Source: Cucumis sativus
Lineage: Eukaryota; Streptophyta; Magnoliopsida; Cucurbitales; Cucurbitaceae
Reading direction: 5' to 3'
Assembly: GCF_000004075.3 (NCBI RefSeq)
Contig: NC_026656.2
Coordinates: 24,190,607 to 24,254,606 of the forward strand
DNA length: 64,000 nt
Shown here in pieces: positions 35,701-47,800 of the stretch; position 1 is the stretch's first letter, and every line of letters begins with the position of its first letter. Below the pieces are notes generated by a model, which worked only from the letters and a program-made list of their open reading frames with translations, did no database searches and had not been told where the DNA came from. The position numbers and the translations under genes were made by a program.

Positions 35701-38700
35701 ATAGAACCATTTTTCGTAGAAAATTCTATAAAGTCACTAGCTTATTCTATATGGGCTGTGATGCATTGGCATTCAAAACAAAACAAAGAAACATGAAAGT
35801 ACTTAGCCCCCAACATAAAGGCCCTACACAATAACACAAACATTAACTGTTATCATCAAGAAAATTTCTTTTAATATTAATTATTAAATCACATTTCAAG
35901 AGCCTTAAATTGGTTAAGGTCAGCCATCCCTTTATGATGTAAAGAGATAATCAACTCTCTGCTCCTCTCCAAAAAGATCAAAAGGTAGGGCACAGAGAAA
36001 ACATCCGGCACCATTGTCCTCCAAAAGAACAAGTTGTTAACCTTGTAGCAGGTTATTCAAGATGCTAATCACCCAGTAAATAAACTAATTTGATCATTTT
36101 TAACATGGCCTCATTATTTTGCGTGTTTGAGATTGGGCATTGATGATTTAAAAGGTTCACTTTACAAACAAAACATGTGAAATGGATTGGCTGGGAGAAG
36201 TTTAGAGGTAACAAAAATTGATGGAGGAACATATAAAGAGGCATACATAATTTCAATTTATTCACGAGAAGAAAAAGCTTAGAAACAAAGACACTTTAGC
36301 TAGTATGTTCGTGTCTGACACATGTCAACCACTTGGACACTCCAACACTAGTTGGACACACATATCAAACATTAGTTAGCAGCATTGATGTGTTAGATAC
36401 CAGTTGTACAAAGTCAAAGTAGGCCCAAGTTTTATTAGACATGAATTAAACCTTCGTTAAGTATACTAAATAAACACATATGACAAAAAAATAAAATAAA
36501 ATAACAAAGTTTGAGAGCAAAATACCTCAAACTAGTTTTTATATAAATGTATACTTCTATTGTCTTCAAATTTTCTCATTGTAGTTAAACATATATACAT
36601 CTTTTAAATGAATATTTTAGTAAATGTGTTCTTGCCATATCAATTCCCTAGATTTCTTTTTCTAATTTAAAAAAATTGTGGTTCCGTGGTGTTCATGCTG
36701 AATCCCTGTCTCGTATCCATATCCGTGTTTCTTGAGGAAAAAGCATATGCTTGTCATGGAATAGTTAAATTGAAATATCATGGAAAAGTTGTTCCATTAA
36801 TACCTTATGCTTACACTATTGATCTAAACTTAATACAGTTAAGGTAATACCTCCAATATGATCAAAAGTAGTATTAATTGCAGCAATCCATTTCTCTCTC
36901 TCTGCATTTGCACGATCAACTAGCATTCGCCTGTTTACGTCTTCAGCAAGTTTTGCTTCATGGGCTCTTCCTTCTGCTTCTGCCATTGCCCTAACTCTGA
37001 TGGTCTCACGCTCTATCTCAGCCTTCTCCCTCTCTGTTTGCCGTCTTTGGGCTTGAATTTGCTCTTCAGTAGCTCGACGTGCTTGCTCTTGCCGAATTGA
37101 TGACTCTTCTTGTAGTTTTACAAGTTCTTGATTCCTGGCTCTTTGATACTCATTTTCTGCCTGTAAGCATATAAATCAATAAATTTGGGGGAAAGGAGCG
37201 TGCATATTGAACAGATTTAAAAACTACTCAACTTGGAAGTTAGCAAGCACCTACCTGCATCCTCTTCCTTGACAATTCATCCTCGTACCGTGCCATTTGG
37301 GATTTAGTCTGTGCTTGATGCTGAGCTAACTTCTTCTGCTCATCATATATAACCCTTTGTCTTTCCTACAATGCAAACAAGAAAAACAAATCCATCATAA
37401 GTTGGAAACATAATGAATTGATGTATTACACATTTCTTATCTTTCCCTTTTTCTTAACAAATATATAAATATCTGTTAAAGAATAAGCACATTTTTCTGT
37501 CGCCCAAAACAACGAAGGAATTCAATGCAACATGAATATTGCTTTTATTTTCAATACTTTCCTACCAATCTAGTAAGCCTTCTAATTTGATAGACAAAAA
37601 GAGTTTTGTTTTCATCCTGTTACAAGCCTAGAAGTTACAGTTCATATAAATTACAATTGACAACCTATTTCCAGATTCACGACAATTTAAATATGTAAAA
37701 CTCAAGTACTGAATATGGTGAAGTTAAATTTTGAACAAATATAAACTTTTCCCCCTCTTATAAAAAATGATCTCAAATCAATTTTAGCATTTTCAAGAAT
37801 AGGTCCAACACTGGATTCAGACCTTCAAAAGTTATCCATTAAAGAAAAATACAAAGTAAACTGAGCATTGTTCAAAGGACATAGAGAGGGTATTGATATT
37901 ATCAGAGTAGTTAACTGTAAGGACTGGCAAAACATACGGTTTCAGCTTGTGCTTGCATAGCTTTAAACTCAGCTGCCTTTGCCTGCAACTCTACTTGTCT
38001 TGTCTCTTCTTGCTTCTTCATGACTTCAAAAGCCTACCCCCAAATGAGGTCAGCAAAGGGCAAAATATAAGATTTTGAAAGTAAACGAAAAATAACATCA
38101 TTTCCACGATGATCACTTCATATTGCGGTTGAACTACACTTAGAAACAGATCCAAAAAAAAAAAAAGTTTCAAATGATGCAAGCAATGAAGTGCTATTAA
38201 AATTGGAAAAAAAATTAACAAACGGGAGAAACTAGATAACTGAAAATTTAAAAGTAGTAATTACTAATTTAAAGCCACCAACTCAAGAAGAAAAATAAAA
38301 TCAGTTTGAGCATATTTTATTCGGTACTAGTATCTTAAAGAATTTACTGGTTCAGAATATCTACTTTTGCAGCTTCATCCTTTCTAAACCTTTGCTTGTT
38401 TCCAGCTGTAGTATTGTACAAGCGAAAGGCAAATATAAAAAATCACCATCCAAAAGTTCTAACAAGCAACTAAAAACACAGAACATACAACAACAACAAC
38501 CCTAACCTTCCAGAGAAGAGAACAATAAACTCCTACCAAAAAAGTGAAAAAGAACATTAAAGGTCAATAAAAAAAAACAAAACGAGCATCGAAGCTTAAA
38601 TAAATTGAAACCTTCTTGGCATGCGAAGAGGTAGTGATCTCTCTAAGAGCTTTGGCGCCACGCTCGAGCGCTTCCGGATCAAACCCAGAAGAGGAGGTCC

Positions 38701-38920
38701 TCGGATTGTCATTACGAGGCTTTGGGGCAGAGGGTTCAGGATTAGAAGCAGGTGAGGAAGACTGTGGAGCAGGAGAAGGCAGAGGAAGATTGGCGGGAGG
38801 AGAAGAGGAAAAGGGAGGAAAGTTGAAGGGGCCATCGGCATGGGCGGAATGATGTTGGGATAAAGACGTAGAGGCTGCAATGGCGGAAATTAAACCCACG
38901 GCATACGTCGTCTTGGCCAT
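32748..38920 (-). CDS. ATAD3: ATAD3-type AAA ATPase, mitochondrial inner membrane
   Basis: Eight exons (38612-38920, 37938-38033, 37255-37365, 36851-37160, 35424-35514, 34194-34524, 33551-33699, 32748-33267) join in frame to 638 aa. ATAD3 proteins organise mitochondrial nucleoids and contact sites at the inner membrane. The N-terminus [20 protein letters not shown] precedes a Pro/Ser-rich stretch. Residues ~104-265 are a long charged coiled coil ([37 protein letters not shown]). A hydrophobic segment [17 protein letters not shown] lies near 287-303. The AAA module has Walker A GPPGTGKT (~399-406), Walker [11 protein letters not shown] (~453-462), sensor 1 ATNRP (~499-503), GDRIDE and [10 protein letters not shown]. 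All intron borders are GT-AG on the minus strand. Length and exon order fit the plant family. Introns 4 and 5 carry LINE-like scraps without harming the frame. Confidence 0.95.
34880..35190 (-). mobile_element. Possible LINE coding scrap in ATAD3 intron 5
   Basis: A minus frame reads [22 protein letters not shown] and then a Phe/Ile/Ser-rich block. This is faintly like the LWGIWLERN...FEDR region of plant LINE RT tails. The match is weak and no poly-A tail is visible. It lies in the same orientation as ATAD3. Confidence 0.3.
35565..35700 (-). mobile_element. LINE 3'-UTR/poly-A remnant in ATAD3 intron 4
   Basis: Read on the minus strand, 'gcattagcctctttccattccatcaacgaaatgttctttttctg' runs into an A tract (plus-strand T run at 35570-35586). 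This is the usual look of a plant LINE 3' end (a 'ttcatcaatgaaatg' phrase before the poly-A). The element is inserted in the same orientation as the host gene. No coding part remains. Confidence 0.5.
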
Positions 38921-39106
38921 TTGGTAGAAAAATCGGAGCAGGAAAGCTGAAAGAAACCTAGAGCTCGGCTCGAGGTTTCGTGTTAGAGAGAAGCCAGCAG
39001 AAATGATAGGGTTTTAAAGAGGTTTTAACAAAAAAAGGCTTTACTTTCTCTTTCCAAGGGTTTAAGACAAATCTATACTTCAACATGAACTTTGGGCCCA
39101 ACTATT

Positions 39107-39143
39107 GCATTTTGCATTTTGCATTTTGCATTTTGCATTTTGC
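39107..39143. repeat. (GCATTTT)5 minisatellite upstream of ATAD3
   Basis: Five uninterrupted copies of a 7-base unit lie about 190 bases upstream of the ATAD3 start codon, within the likely promoter. Length variation here could differ between accessions. No regulatory role is demonstrated. Confidence 0.9.
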
Positions 39144-39699
39144 CATATATATATCTCAAATGTTTGTTTACATTTTCATAATTTACTCTATTTTTTTCCT
39201 CTTAATTATTAGTTACCTTTTAAAGATAACAAATCTAATTTTATTTACTAACCACTTTTGGTATTTTGATCGATTCATTATGTAGAGTTCCAAAATACGA
39301 ATTCAACACAATTTGAATAGCTAAAACGAAAAGAGTTGTAGCTGAAACAAACTTAACGGAAAAAAATCTTGAGTTGGATTGTTAATTTACAAGTATACAA
39401 GGCTTCAACCAACAATTCTCTTCTTTTCATTTTTTTGATTGAGAAAGAAATTTTATTTTGTAAGGATTGATTTGTTGAGTGTTTTAACATTTAAATCTAC
39501 TCTTTGATAGAGTTTTTTCTCATCTTGTTCCTTATTTTCTAAATACATTATAGTGGTTACTCTTAGAACCTAAAAAATAGTGGTTCTAACGATTTGATCC
39601 TAATTTGTGGAAACGATGGAGTTTGCTTTTGCACTCCGTAAAAAAAGTAGTGTAACAATTGTCTTTAATATGTGGATAGAGTCAAAAGTTTTAGTGATA
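39144..39699. other. Upstream flank of ATAD3, no gene seen
   Basis: AT-rich intergenic sequence between the ATAD3 promoter side and the CNL fragment. No frame longer than about 40 codons has any recognisable motif. Confidence 0.5.
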
Positions 39700-41310
39700 T
39701 GCACTCAAGAGAAGCTTAGGAAGTCGATGTAGGCGAGATTTTGCTTAACCACCCATACAAACAATGGTCAAGATATAGATGCAATTCGTTGATTGCTAGC
39801 ATCAATCATTTGTTTCACTATACTTTAACATTTGTTGGATCGGCAACCCTAAAGGGGGGTGAATAGGGTTTAAATAAACTTTTTGACAAATAAAAAGTAA
39901 AATCAACTAATTAGATATTTTTTAAAATTTAAATAAAGAACTTTGTAAACTTTGTTAAATAACAAGATTGATAAAAAGATATGAATGAAAGTATGCAATC
40001 AAACTCAACCAATAAGAATATGTAACTAAAATTAAATTAAAAAATAATTAGAAAAGAGTTAGAGAAGAAGACACCGTAATTTTATAGTGGTTCGGTTAAA
40101 CTCAACCTACATCCACTTTCCCAAGCACCTCTTGGGATTTTGATTGAAAATCTTCTTTGGACTCTTTCCACGGATTTGAGCCGAACCGATTCTTGCTCCT
40201 TTTTCGGGTTCAAGAGTAAACCCGATCCTTTCCACGGGTTAGGATCCAACCGTTACAATATGTTGAAGTTTTTAAATCACGCAAAAGAAAAACTCTCTAA
40301 AAGAGTGAGTATACAATTTGAAGCTCACAAATTTAATCCTCACAATACAATAAGAAGCTCTATGAAAAGAATAAAAATTGGAAGCTTTAGAGAGAATAAC
40401 AATGTTGGCTTTTTGCACTTTTTGAGGATTGTAAAGATTTTATGATCTTGTGTAAATGTGAAGTATTTAAAAAGAGAGGAAAGATAAATTCAAAATCATT
40501 TGCGTCATTAGATATAAGTAAAAGAAAAATGAATGGTTGAGATTTAAACTTAATTAGCCGTTAGACACCATACAAATAATAATATAATAATATGTCTTTT
40601 CAAAATACTTTATTTAAAAAGAAATCAATAAAGCAATTTCACCCTCTTTTAAAATAACTAGCCGTTAGACACAAGAAAAAATAATAATATTAAAATCATT
40701 TTCTTTTTAAATTCATTTTCTTTATAAAAGCCAATAAAACATAACAAAAAGCCACATTTGTTACTCCTTCATTGCTCCAAGTGGCTTTCTCTAATTGGTT
40801 CAAATTGAATGCTTGGTAGCCACGTCAACATCTCGGGTATTTTTCGTTAACCTTCTTTTAGCAATATTTTCTTCATTTGAACTTCGATTTGGGTGATTCA
40901 AGAGGCATTAGAATCATTTTTCCAAGCTCTATGATATGGTCTATTCAAATTAATAAAATTGTCAATAAAAAAAATCAAATTTGTTATCATCAAAACATAA
41001 ATTAATTGAATAATTAAAATAAATTAATTTGAGATTAAGGGCCAAAAAGCCAACAACATCAACATCTCTTCCTACAATTTCATTATCGTCAAGTTTTGAA
41101 ATTGTCTTTGGAAAATGGCTAATAACATCAATATCTAGTCTTGCAGATTCATTACCGACTAGTACTCATAAAGGAGCAACGTCATTGAAATGTTTTTCTA
41201 ACCGTTCTTATTTTTTTTTCACCATGTTTCAATGAAATATGAAAGCATTGCTAAAAGAAGAAACGCAATTGCATACCTTCATTTTTCTTGTTTGTATTAG
41301 AAGTTAAATA
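39700..41310 (-). pseudogene. RGA2-like CNL fragment (around the P-loop) split by an LTR-like insertion
   Basis: Outside the insertion at 39833-41055, both flanks line up with the CNL pseudogene at 47500-47840. The left piece carries 'accacccatacaaacaatgg' and 'gctagcatcaatcatttgtttcactatacttt'. The right piece carries 'atcaacatctcttcctaca', 'gttttgaaattgtct', 'gactagtactcataaaggagca' and 'cttcatttttcttgtttg'. In the better copy these positions encode the P-loop end, the VIDGSN linker, the start of NB-ARC and the ARKMKK segment. Here the P-loop is eroded and no long frame survives. Only about 380 bases of receptor sequence remain, so it is a relic of a further cluster member. Confidence 0.75.
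39833..41055. mobile_element. 1.2-kb LTR-like element (solo LTR or non-autonomous) with TG...CA ends
   Basis: Starts TGTTGGATCGG and ends AAAGCCAACA (TGTTGG/CCAACA inverted termini). Flanking 5-mers are ACATT and ACATC, four of five identical. Removing the element rejoins the two halves of a CNL homologous stretch, which fixes the borders independently. The first bases, '...caaccctaaaggggggtgaataggg', are a start I have seen in plant LTR-type repeats. No gag/pol is encoded; the frame at 40140-40445 has no known motif. Confidence 0.75.
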
Positions 41311-41519
41311 ATTAATTTAGCAAGTTGTTAAGTATATCAATACTTTATTCATTTACCATTTGTTGTTATCTTATCATTAGTTTCCCAACAACCAATAGTT
41401 GCTCTCCCTTTATGTATAAATACCCATTAGTGACAAAAATCTCGACACTAACTCCTCTGATGTTTCGAATACCACTTCGATTGAAGTCCCTAATCTTAGT
41501 CGGTTTTCAAGCTCCCCAC

Positions 41520-42880
41520 AACCACCAACCAATCTATCAGAATCCTACCTCAATCCATACTTCCTACGTCATAACGATAATATGAGTCTCTTACTAGTCA
41601 CAGAGTCTTTAACTGAAGAAAACTATGCTTCGTGGAGTCAAACCATGATCATTGTCTTGTCAATCAAGAACATGCTCAGATTCATTTATGGAACTATCCC
41701 TCAGCCAATAGGTGAACTTCTTTCATCTTGGATCTGAAATAATAACATTGTAATCTCTTGGATTATGAACTTTATTTTTGGAACTATCTAGGCAAGCATC
41801 TTGTTTATTGACTCTACCATAGTTATATGGTTGGACTTATAAGAACGATTCCAAAGAAAGAATGCTCCATGCATCTTCTAACTCAAGAGAACTCTTGCAA
41901 CTTTTGCTCAGAATCAAGACTCTGCTAGTATGTATTTCACCAAATTCAAGACTCTGATTGATGTATTCAATAAGTATCACCTTGGATGCACAGTGGTAGT
42001 GCTTATAAATACGCAAAATAAAAGATATGACAGAATTCCTTCAAACCAAATATCTCATAGATTTTCTCATGGGACTCAATGAGTCTTTTTCACGTGCTTG
42101 AGCATGCTATTGTTAATGGATCCACTATCGACTTTAAGTCGTGCTTTCCCTTGGTTCTTTAAGAAGTACAACAGAGGTCTATTGGAGCTTTCTCCTCTCT
42201 CCCTTCCGTCGTTGCTTTGGTAGTCACTACATCTCCTTCACAATCGATCAAATGTTAAACAACGTAAAAATAGATTGCTTTGTTCTCATTGTCCCCTTGT
42301 TGGCCACACCATTGATCGTTGTTACCAGTTGCATGGCTTTCCACCAGGGTACAAATCCAAGCAACAAGAATAAGCAAACAACTATACCCCTCCACCTAAT
42401 ACGACAAACTCTGTCATTACAAATAACAACCAAACCATTGCTAATCCAAGCTCTCAGTCCACTGTCGATGCCCTGTTATAATGCAAAACTATACTCAACC
42501 AACTTCAATCACAATTATCCATCTACTCATTGGCTGCACCAATAACAAATATCACAGCTTCTTATATTGCAAAAATTCTCTCTAAATTCTTGGATTATTG
42601 AATCAAGTGCTTCTACACATACCTATTTCCATAAAGATGCTTTCATCACTCTTATGCCATGTTCTAAGCCAGTAAGCTTGCCTAATAAACAACCATTCAA
42701 AGTATAGTAATGAATAATGTCATGTATATACCTTACACGAGATTCACTAATAAATGTTCATTTCTCTACTAATTATTGTATGTTTCAGGACAAGTACACT
42801 TCAAGGGAGATTGGTAGTGCTAAACTTCATCATGGCCTCTACTTTCTTGACTCGCCGAAGAAAGTGTCACACGGCCCTCT
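41520..42880 (+). mobile_element. Ty1/copia gag, protease and pre-integrase remnant
   Basis: The plus strand in changing frames reads a copia gag N-terminus (LLLVTESLTEENYASWSQTM, LSIKNMLRFIYGTI, QNQDSASMYFTKFKTLIDVF). A zinc knuckle C-x2-C-x4-H-x4-C follows at about 42281-42322 (CSHCPLVGHTIDRC, then YQLHGFPPGYKS). Next is a protease-like segment at about 42588-42700 where the catalytic D-S-G-A is changed to E-S-S-A (WIIESSASTHTYFHKDAF). Last is a pre-integrase piece (FQDKYTSREIGSAKLHHGLYFLD). Stops and frameshifts are frequent. RT and integrase are absent. Confidence 0.75.
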
Positions 42881-44830
42881 CCCATACCACCTATTCTCGA
42901 CTTGAGACATAGTGTGAAGTCAATTGATATCACTCCCCTCCTGAACGAAATCAATTGACCCTGATTACTGCTCACTTTAAATTCTAAACAATCTATCAAA
43001 TTAAAGCTTAAACATATGGCCAATACAACAAATAGAGATTAAATAAACTTCCTTACATAATCTCTGAAAATAAGTCAAGGGTAAACGCCATTAAGTACAT
43101 ACCACACTTTGAACCAAACGAAAACTAACAACTTGACTAACTTAACTTCACACATATATACATAACATGACTTAACTTAAAATACCTAACTCAAACTTTC
43201 TTTTCAGTTGCTATACCACAAGAATCACAAGATAGAATCTGAGGCATCCTTATGGGCCCTCATCCTGTGATATGATATTTACGAGAAGAAATCTAAGACA
43301 CTAGTAGTGCCCTCGCTCATTACAGCTATAAACAATGAGATGGAATCTGAGGCGCTCTTACGGGCCCTCATCTATTTGAGTAGTGTCATGTCATTATGCT
43401 TTGAAGTGCTAAGTGTCATTTATTGAGTTCAATCAAATTGAATTTGTTGTTGTTGACCTAGACATGCCCCATTCCTATGGAGTTTGTTGTTTTCGCTTTA
43501 GACATGTCCCCACCCTCCTTTCTTATTTATTTTGTTACGTTACACATTTCAGATTTTATGCACAAATGGTCTTCTATACAAAATTTTGATGTTGAAATCG
43601 GATGAATATGAAAAGAGTATTTGGTTCGTATCTTATAATTTTTTAAAGAAAGATCATTTCATGATTCCAAGACTTGTAGGAATTTTTTGTTATGCACAAT
43701 ACTTTTGAACAAATGTAACTTCATAGTCATGACTTTGAAACTAACTTTGGACATCCATTTACTTGATGTAACTTCATACTTATAACTTAGGTTGACATTT
43801 GCTTGAACTATTTATAAAATTATTGAAGTTTCTTGACATATATTTCTTGTGATAAAGTTGGTGTTATTTCATGTTGTCTAGTGATAGTTCTTAAGATTAT
43901 TATATTTGACATTTTATAACAGATTTATATAATAAATTGGATATTTTTTTATTTTTATTTTACAAGTTTGATTCATATTTGCCTCTTGTTGAGTAATATT
44001 TATGTTTTAATTTTTTTTGTTAAGTATTATTGTATCAATGTTGTACCAAAAGTTCATAAACCCAACCCAACCTATTTAACCAAGTGCATTTGGATGACTC
44101 ACCCAAATGGAGGAAAAGGGCAAAATTTTCATAAGGAAAGAAACTTGCTCATTCATGGGATGAGCATTGCAAATGAGGTTGGAAGAGAAAATTTTGGTGG
44201 ATTTCATGAAAAGGAGAAGTGGAGATAATACTTTTCTTCGTGGGGGAGAGAGATCATTGTGGTGTGGAATAAATGTGGATTTGAGACTGTAACACTCAGA
44301 TTTAAAATGAGAGAGAAATTACTCACACAGTTTCTTTAATTAGCCTCTTTCTAAAAACTGGAAAATCCACAGATAAAAAATCTATCTTTTTTTTTCTAAA
44401 AAAGAAAGAAAAAGGGTTTAGAAATTGATAGAAATCAACTAAATTTTTTGTATAATTATTATGAATCAGTATTCATTGAAATTGGAAGATTTAAAACTCA
44501 GAGACAAACACAGCATTAAACCCTCTTTCTCCAATTCCTGCACCACAGTGATGGAGTTTGTTTATTTTAAGTTGTTTTTTTTGTTGCTTTTATGATAGCT
44601 TTTAAGAAGTTTTATGATACTCATATTCATAATAATAAAATGCAAGTGTTGAATTCATTAATAACCACAAAAGAGATCAGAATGAATGAAGTTGGTAAAC
44701 AAATATGATTAGGATCTTGAGAATCTCAATTTGCATCCTCTGAAACAATTATTTGTACATAGTTTTTACAAATGGAAAGCCAAGAGAATTCAACTCTCAA
44801 AAGTTTAGTACACATTTGCATTCAACACCA
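42881..44830. other. Intergenic, probably decayed LTR sequence, no gene supported
   Basis: A 33-35 base phrase (GATAGAATCTGAGGCATCCT, TATGGGCCCTCAT) at 43231-43263 recurs 107 bases later at 43337-43371 with four or five changes. This suggests an internal repeat of an unknown element. The frame at 43968-44228 has ordinary composition but no motif I know. Confidence 0.4.
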
Positions 44831-44832
44831 AT

Positions 44833-44835
<3 letters not shown>

Positions 44836-44866
<31 letters not shown>
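44836..44866. repeat. (AT)n microsatellite
   Basis: Uninterrupted AT run of about 31 bases immediately downstream of the CNL pseudogene's last frame. Confidence 0.9.
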
Positions 44867-44867
<1 letters not shown>

Positions 44868-44873
<6 letters not shown>

Positions 44874-47800
44874 AAATAAATCCAAGGTACTATAAGCATA
44901 ACTATTGAAATAAATCTGAATTTCTGGAAGGTAGGAAAGTTTGGCCCGCTTCATCTCACCTTCGTCAAGTAGTAGCTGTGGACATTTATAAGCATACAAT
45001 TTTTTTAATTTGGTGAGACGTAGAATTGCTCCTGTAGAAGGCAATTTTTTCAATTTTTTGCAATTAGAAAGACCGAGTGTTTGCAAACATACAAAGTTTC
45101 CTAACCATTCTGGCAAAGCTTCAATGCCTCCAAAATTTTTAATGGACAGAAATTCCAAGGCAGTGAGGTGTTGGAGTTGTTGAGGAATTTGCGTTACACT
45201 ATTGTTGCTCAACTCATCCTCGACTAAAGTAATTTGTTTAAGGGAAGGAAGGTGCTGAAGGATGCCAAAATCATAATTATGCATATTTCCAACGATTTCC
45301 ATTTCCCTCAAATTCATGAGATGACATAAATCTTTTGGCAGCTTCCTCAACGGACCAATGTTTAAATAACACAATTTCGACTTATTTCTCATATCTATGC
45401 TCAAATTTGAACATTGGTCTATTCTCACATGTCGAATGGAACTACAAAAGTGTAGTCCATTTGGAAGTTTTGTCAATTTATTACAGTGTGAAACGGACAA
45501 TGACTGAAAGTGTTGCATACCATTTTCATAGAAAACTTTTGGAATGTTTAATAATTTAGGACATCTACTTATCTCCGAGCATTTAAGATTGGGAAAACTT
45601 GTAATATTTGATGTTAATCATTTGCCATTACTTCTTTCCATTGCTCTAAGTTGATCATCTCATACATTACAAATTTCTCAAGCTTTGGGAAGAACCTTCT
45701 TTGGTTTGGATCATTACCATAGAACTCGTTGTCTATAATTCGGACACCAAGGAAGCTGTAAATCTCAAGTTCCTTTAGGTTGTTTAATTGTCCAAGCATT
45801 GGAAGCTTTACACAATTAAAAGATGAATACAAATGTATCACTCTTAAATTCTCAACAAAAATCTTGTTAGGCAAACGTCTTTCTGCAAAGCTGTGGATTA
45901 TTAATGATTGGAGATTTTGGTTTGGTTGAAGTCCTTCCAACACCTCCAAATCATTGTAACTGTTGTTATCTTTTCTTTCCATATCCCAATTCAAGTGCAG
46001 CTCTTTTAAATTCTCCTTTTCTGCCAAGTTTGCTCCATTGGCTTCCTCTTTACTTTCAACTTTCTCCGAACACAAAAGACTCAAACTACCTTGCAAGTTT
46101 TTCAATCGACCCAATTCAGTAATCTTACAACCTTTTTCAAACCCGACTACAAAATGAGACAATATTTGAAGTTGAGTCAAACGACTTAAATGTAGAGGCG
46201 TTTTGTCAGAACTTACCCATAATTCCAAGTGCCTTAAACTTGCCAAATTTGTAAAGTTCATCGGAAATTCTTCAATCTTTGAGTGTAGGAACTTCAATGT
46301 TTGCAAATTATGAAGCGAAACAATAGATTCTGGAAATTTTAATCTCATTGAATTACTTGAAATCTCAAGTGTTTCAATTGACCAATTGACTTGGATAACT
46401 TCTCACTAGAAATCTTCAAAATACGCAAACAAACAAAATTCCTTATCTTAAAGTGATCAAAAAGTGTATGATCTATATTGTGAGGAATCTTTTGAATGAA
46501 ATCAATCGTGCGTAGCTTGCATGCAACGTTTTGAATCTCTTTCTTCTGAAGTTCCTTCTCCAATATATTGCTAGGATTTAGTCGCAAATTTTGATCCCTA
46601 GAAATTGCTATTGCAATATCATGTACAAGATCATGCATCTTATAATATTCTCCCATCTTTATTTCATTGGCAACTTGAAATAAGCACTGTGACAACAAGA
46701 TCTTGAAGTACATGTCTCCTACATTTTCCATCGTCACATTTCTTCCTTCTTGTGGTTGAAGAAAACCTTGTGCCATCCATATTTTAACTAGTCCTTGTTT
46801 TTCAAACACAAAATCCTTCGGAAAAATTGAACAATAAGAAAAACATTGCTTTATGATGGCAGACGATCTACACTTAATTTTAATGAGACAAAACAAAATT
46901 TTCCTCTTGTATTGGAGTTTTTAACACACTTTTCAACATTTCCTTCCATCTCTCAACATCTCCTTCAAATTTTACTGCCCTTCCTAAAACTCGTGCAACT
47001 AATGGTACGCCACCAATTTTTTTGACTAACTCTTTTTGAACGATCCCCAAGTTTGAAGTCATTGGATAATCCATATGCATTTGCACTTTCTTTAAATAAG
47101 GACCAACAATGATCATTAGATAATTTACTTAAAAAATAACTATGACATGTTTCCATGATTTTTGCAACTTCAGCACTTCTTGTAGTCACAACAATACTAT
47201 TCTTAGAGTTTTCAGTGATCTTGAGTAAACAACATTTCAACTCATTCCATAGAAAAGAATTTTCGTTCCAAACATCGTCAAGCACAAGAAAATACCGTTG
47301 CCCAAGCATCTCTTTTTGGAGTTCACGAATAAAACTTCCTTACTATCCCCTCCATTAGATTAAAAATGGTGCCTTTTAGATTTTGTAAAATATTTAGCAA
47401 AATCTTGTTGACAATAAATGGTTCAGAGACACAAACCCATACAGTTTTATCAAAATGTTGTCTAACCAACTCATGGTTGAAAACTAACTTTGCCAAAGTT
47501 GTTTTTCCTAATCCACCCATACCAACAATGGGTAGGATAGATGTATGTTGATTATTGCTACCATCAATCACTTGTTTCACTATACTTTCAACTTCAACAT
47601 CCCTCCCCACAAACTTATGATCTTCGAGTTCTGAAATTGTCTCTCGATATTGACTAATAACATCGATCTCAGGACTTGCATTTTCATTTCCCATTAGTCC
47701 TAAAGGAGCAGCCTCAAGGTAATGCTTTTCTAACAATGTTATAAGAGTCATCATTTTTTTTGCCATGTTAAGACGAAAGATCAAAGCATTGGTAGAAGGA

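Noticed and set aside
40140..40445. 101-codon plus frame
   Set aside because: Lies wholly inside the LTR-like element at 39833-41055 and has no gag/pol or host-gene motif.
43968..44228. 86-codon plus frame with VHKPNPTYLTKCIWMTHPNG
   Set aside because: Composition is protein-like, but I recognise no family and find no flanking exons; not supportable as a gene.
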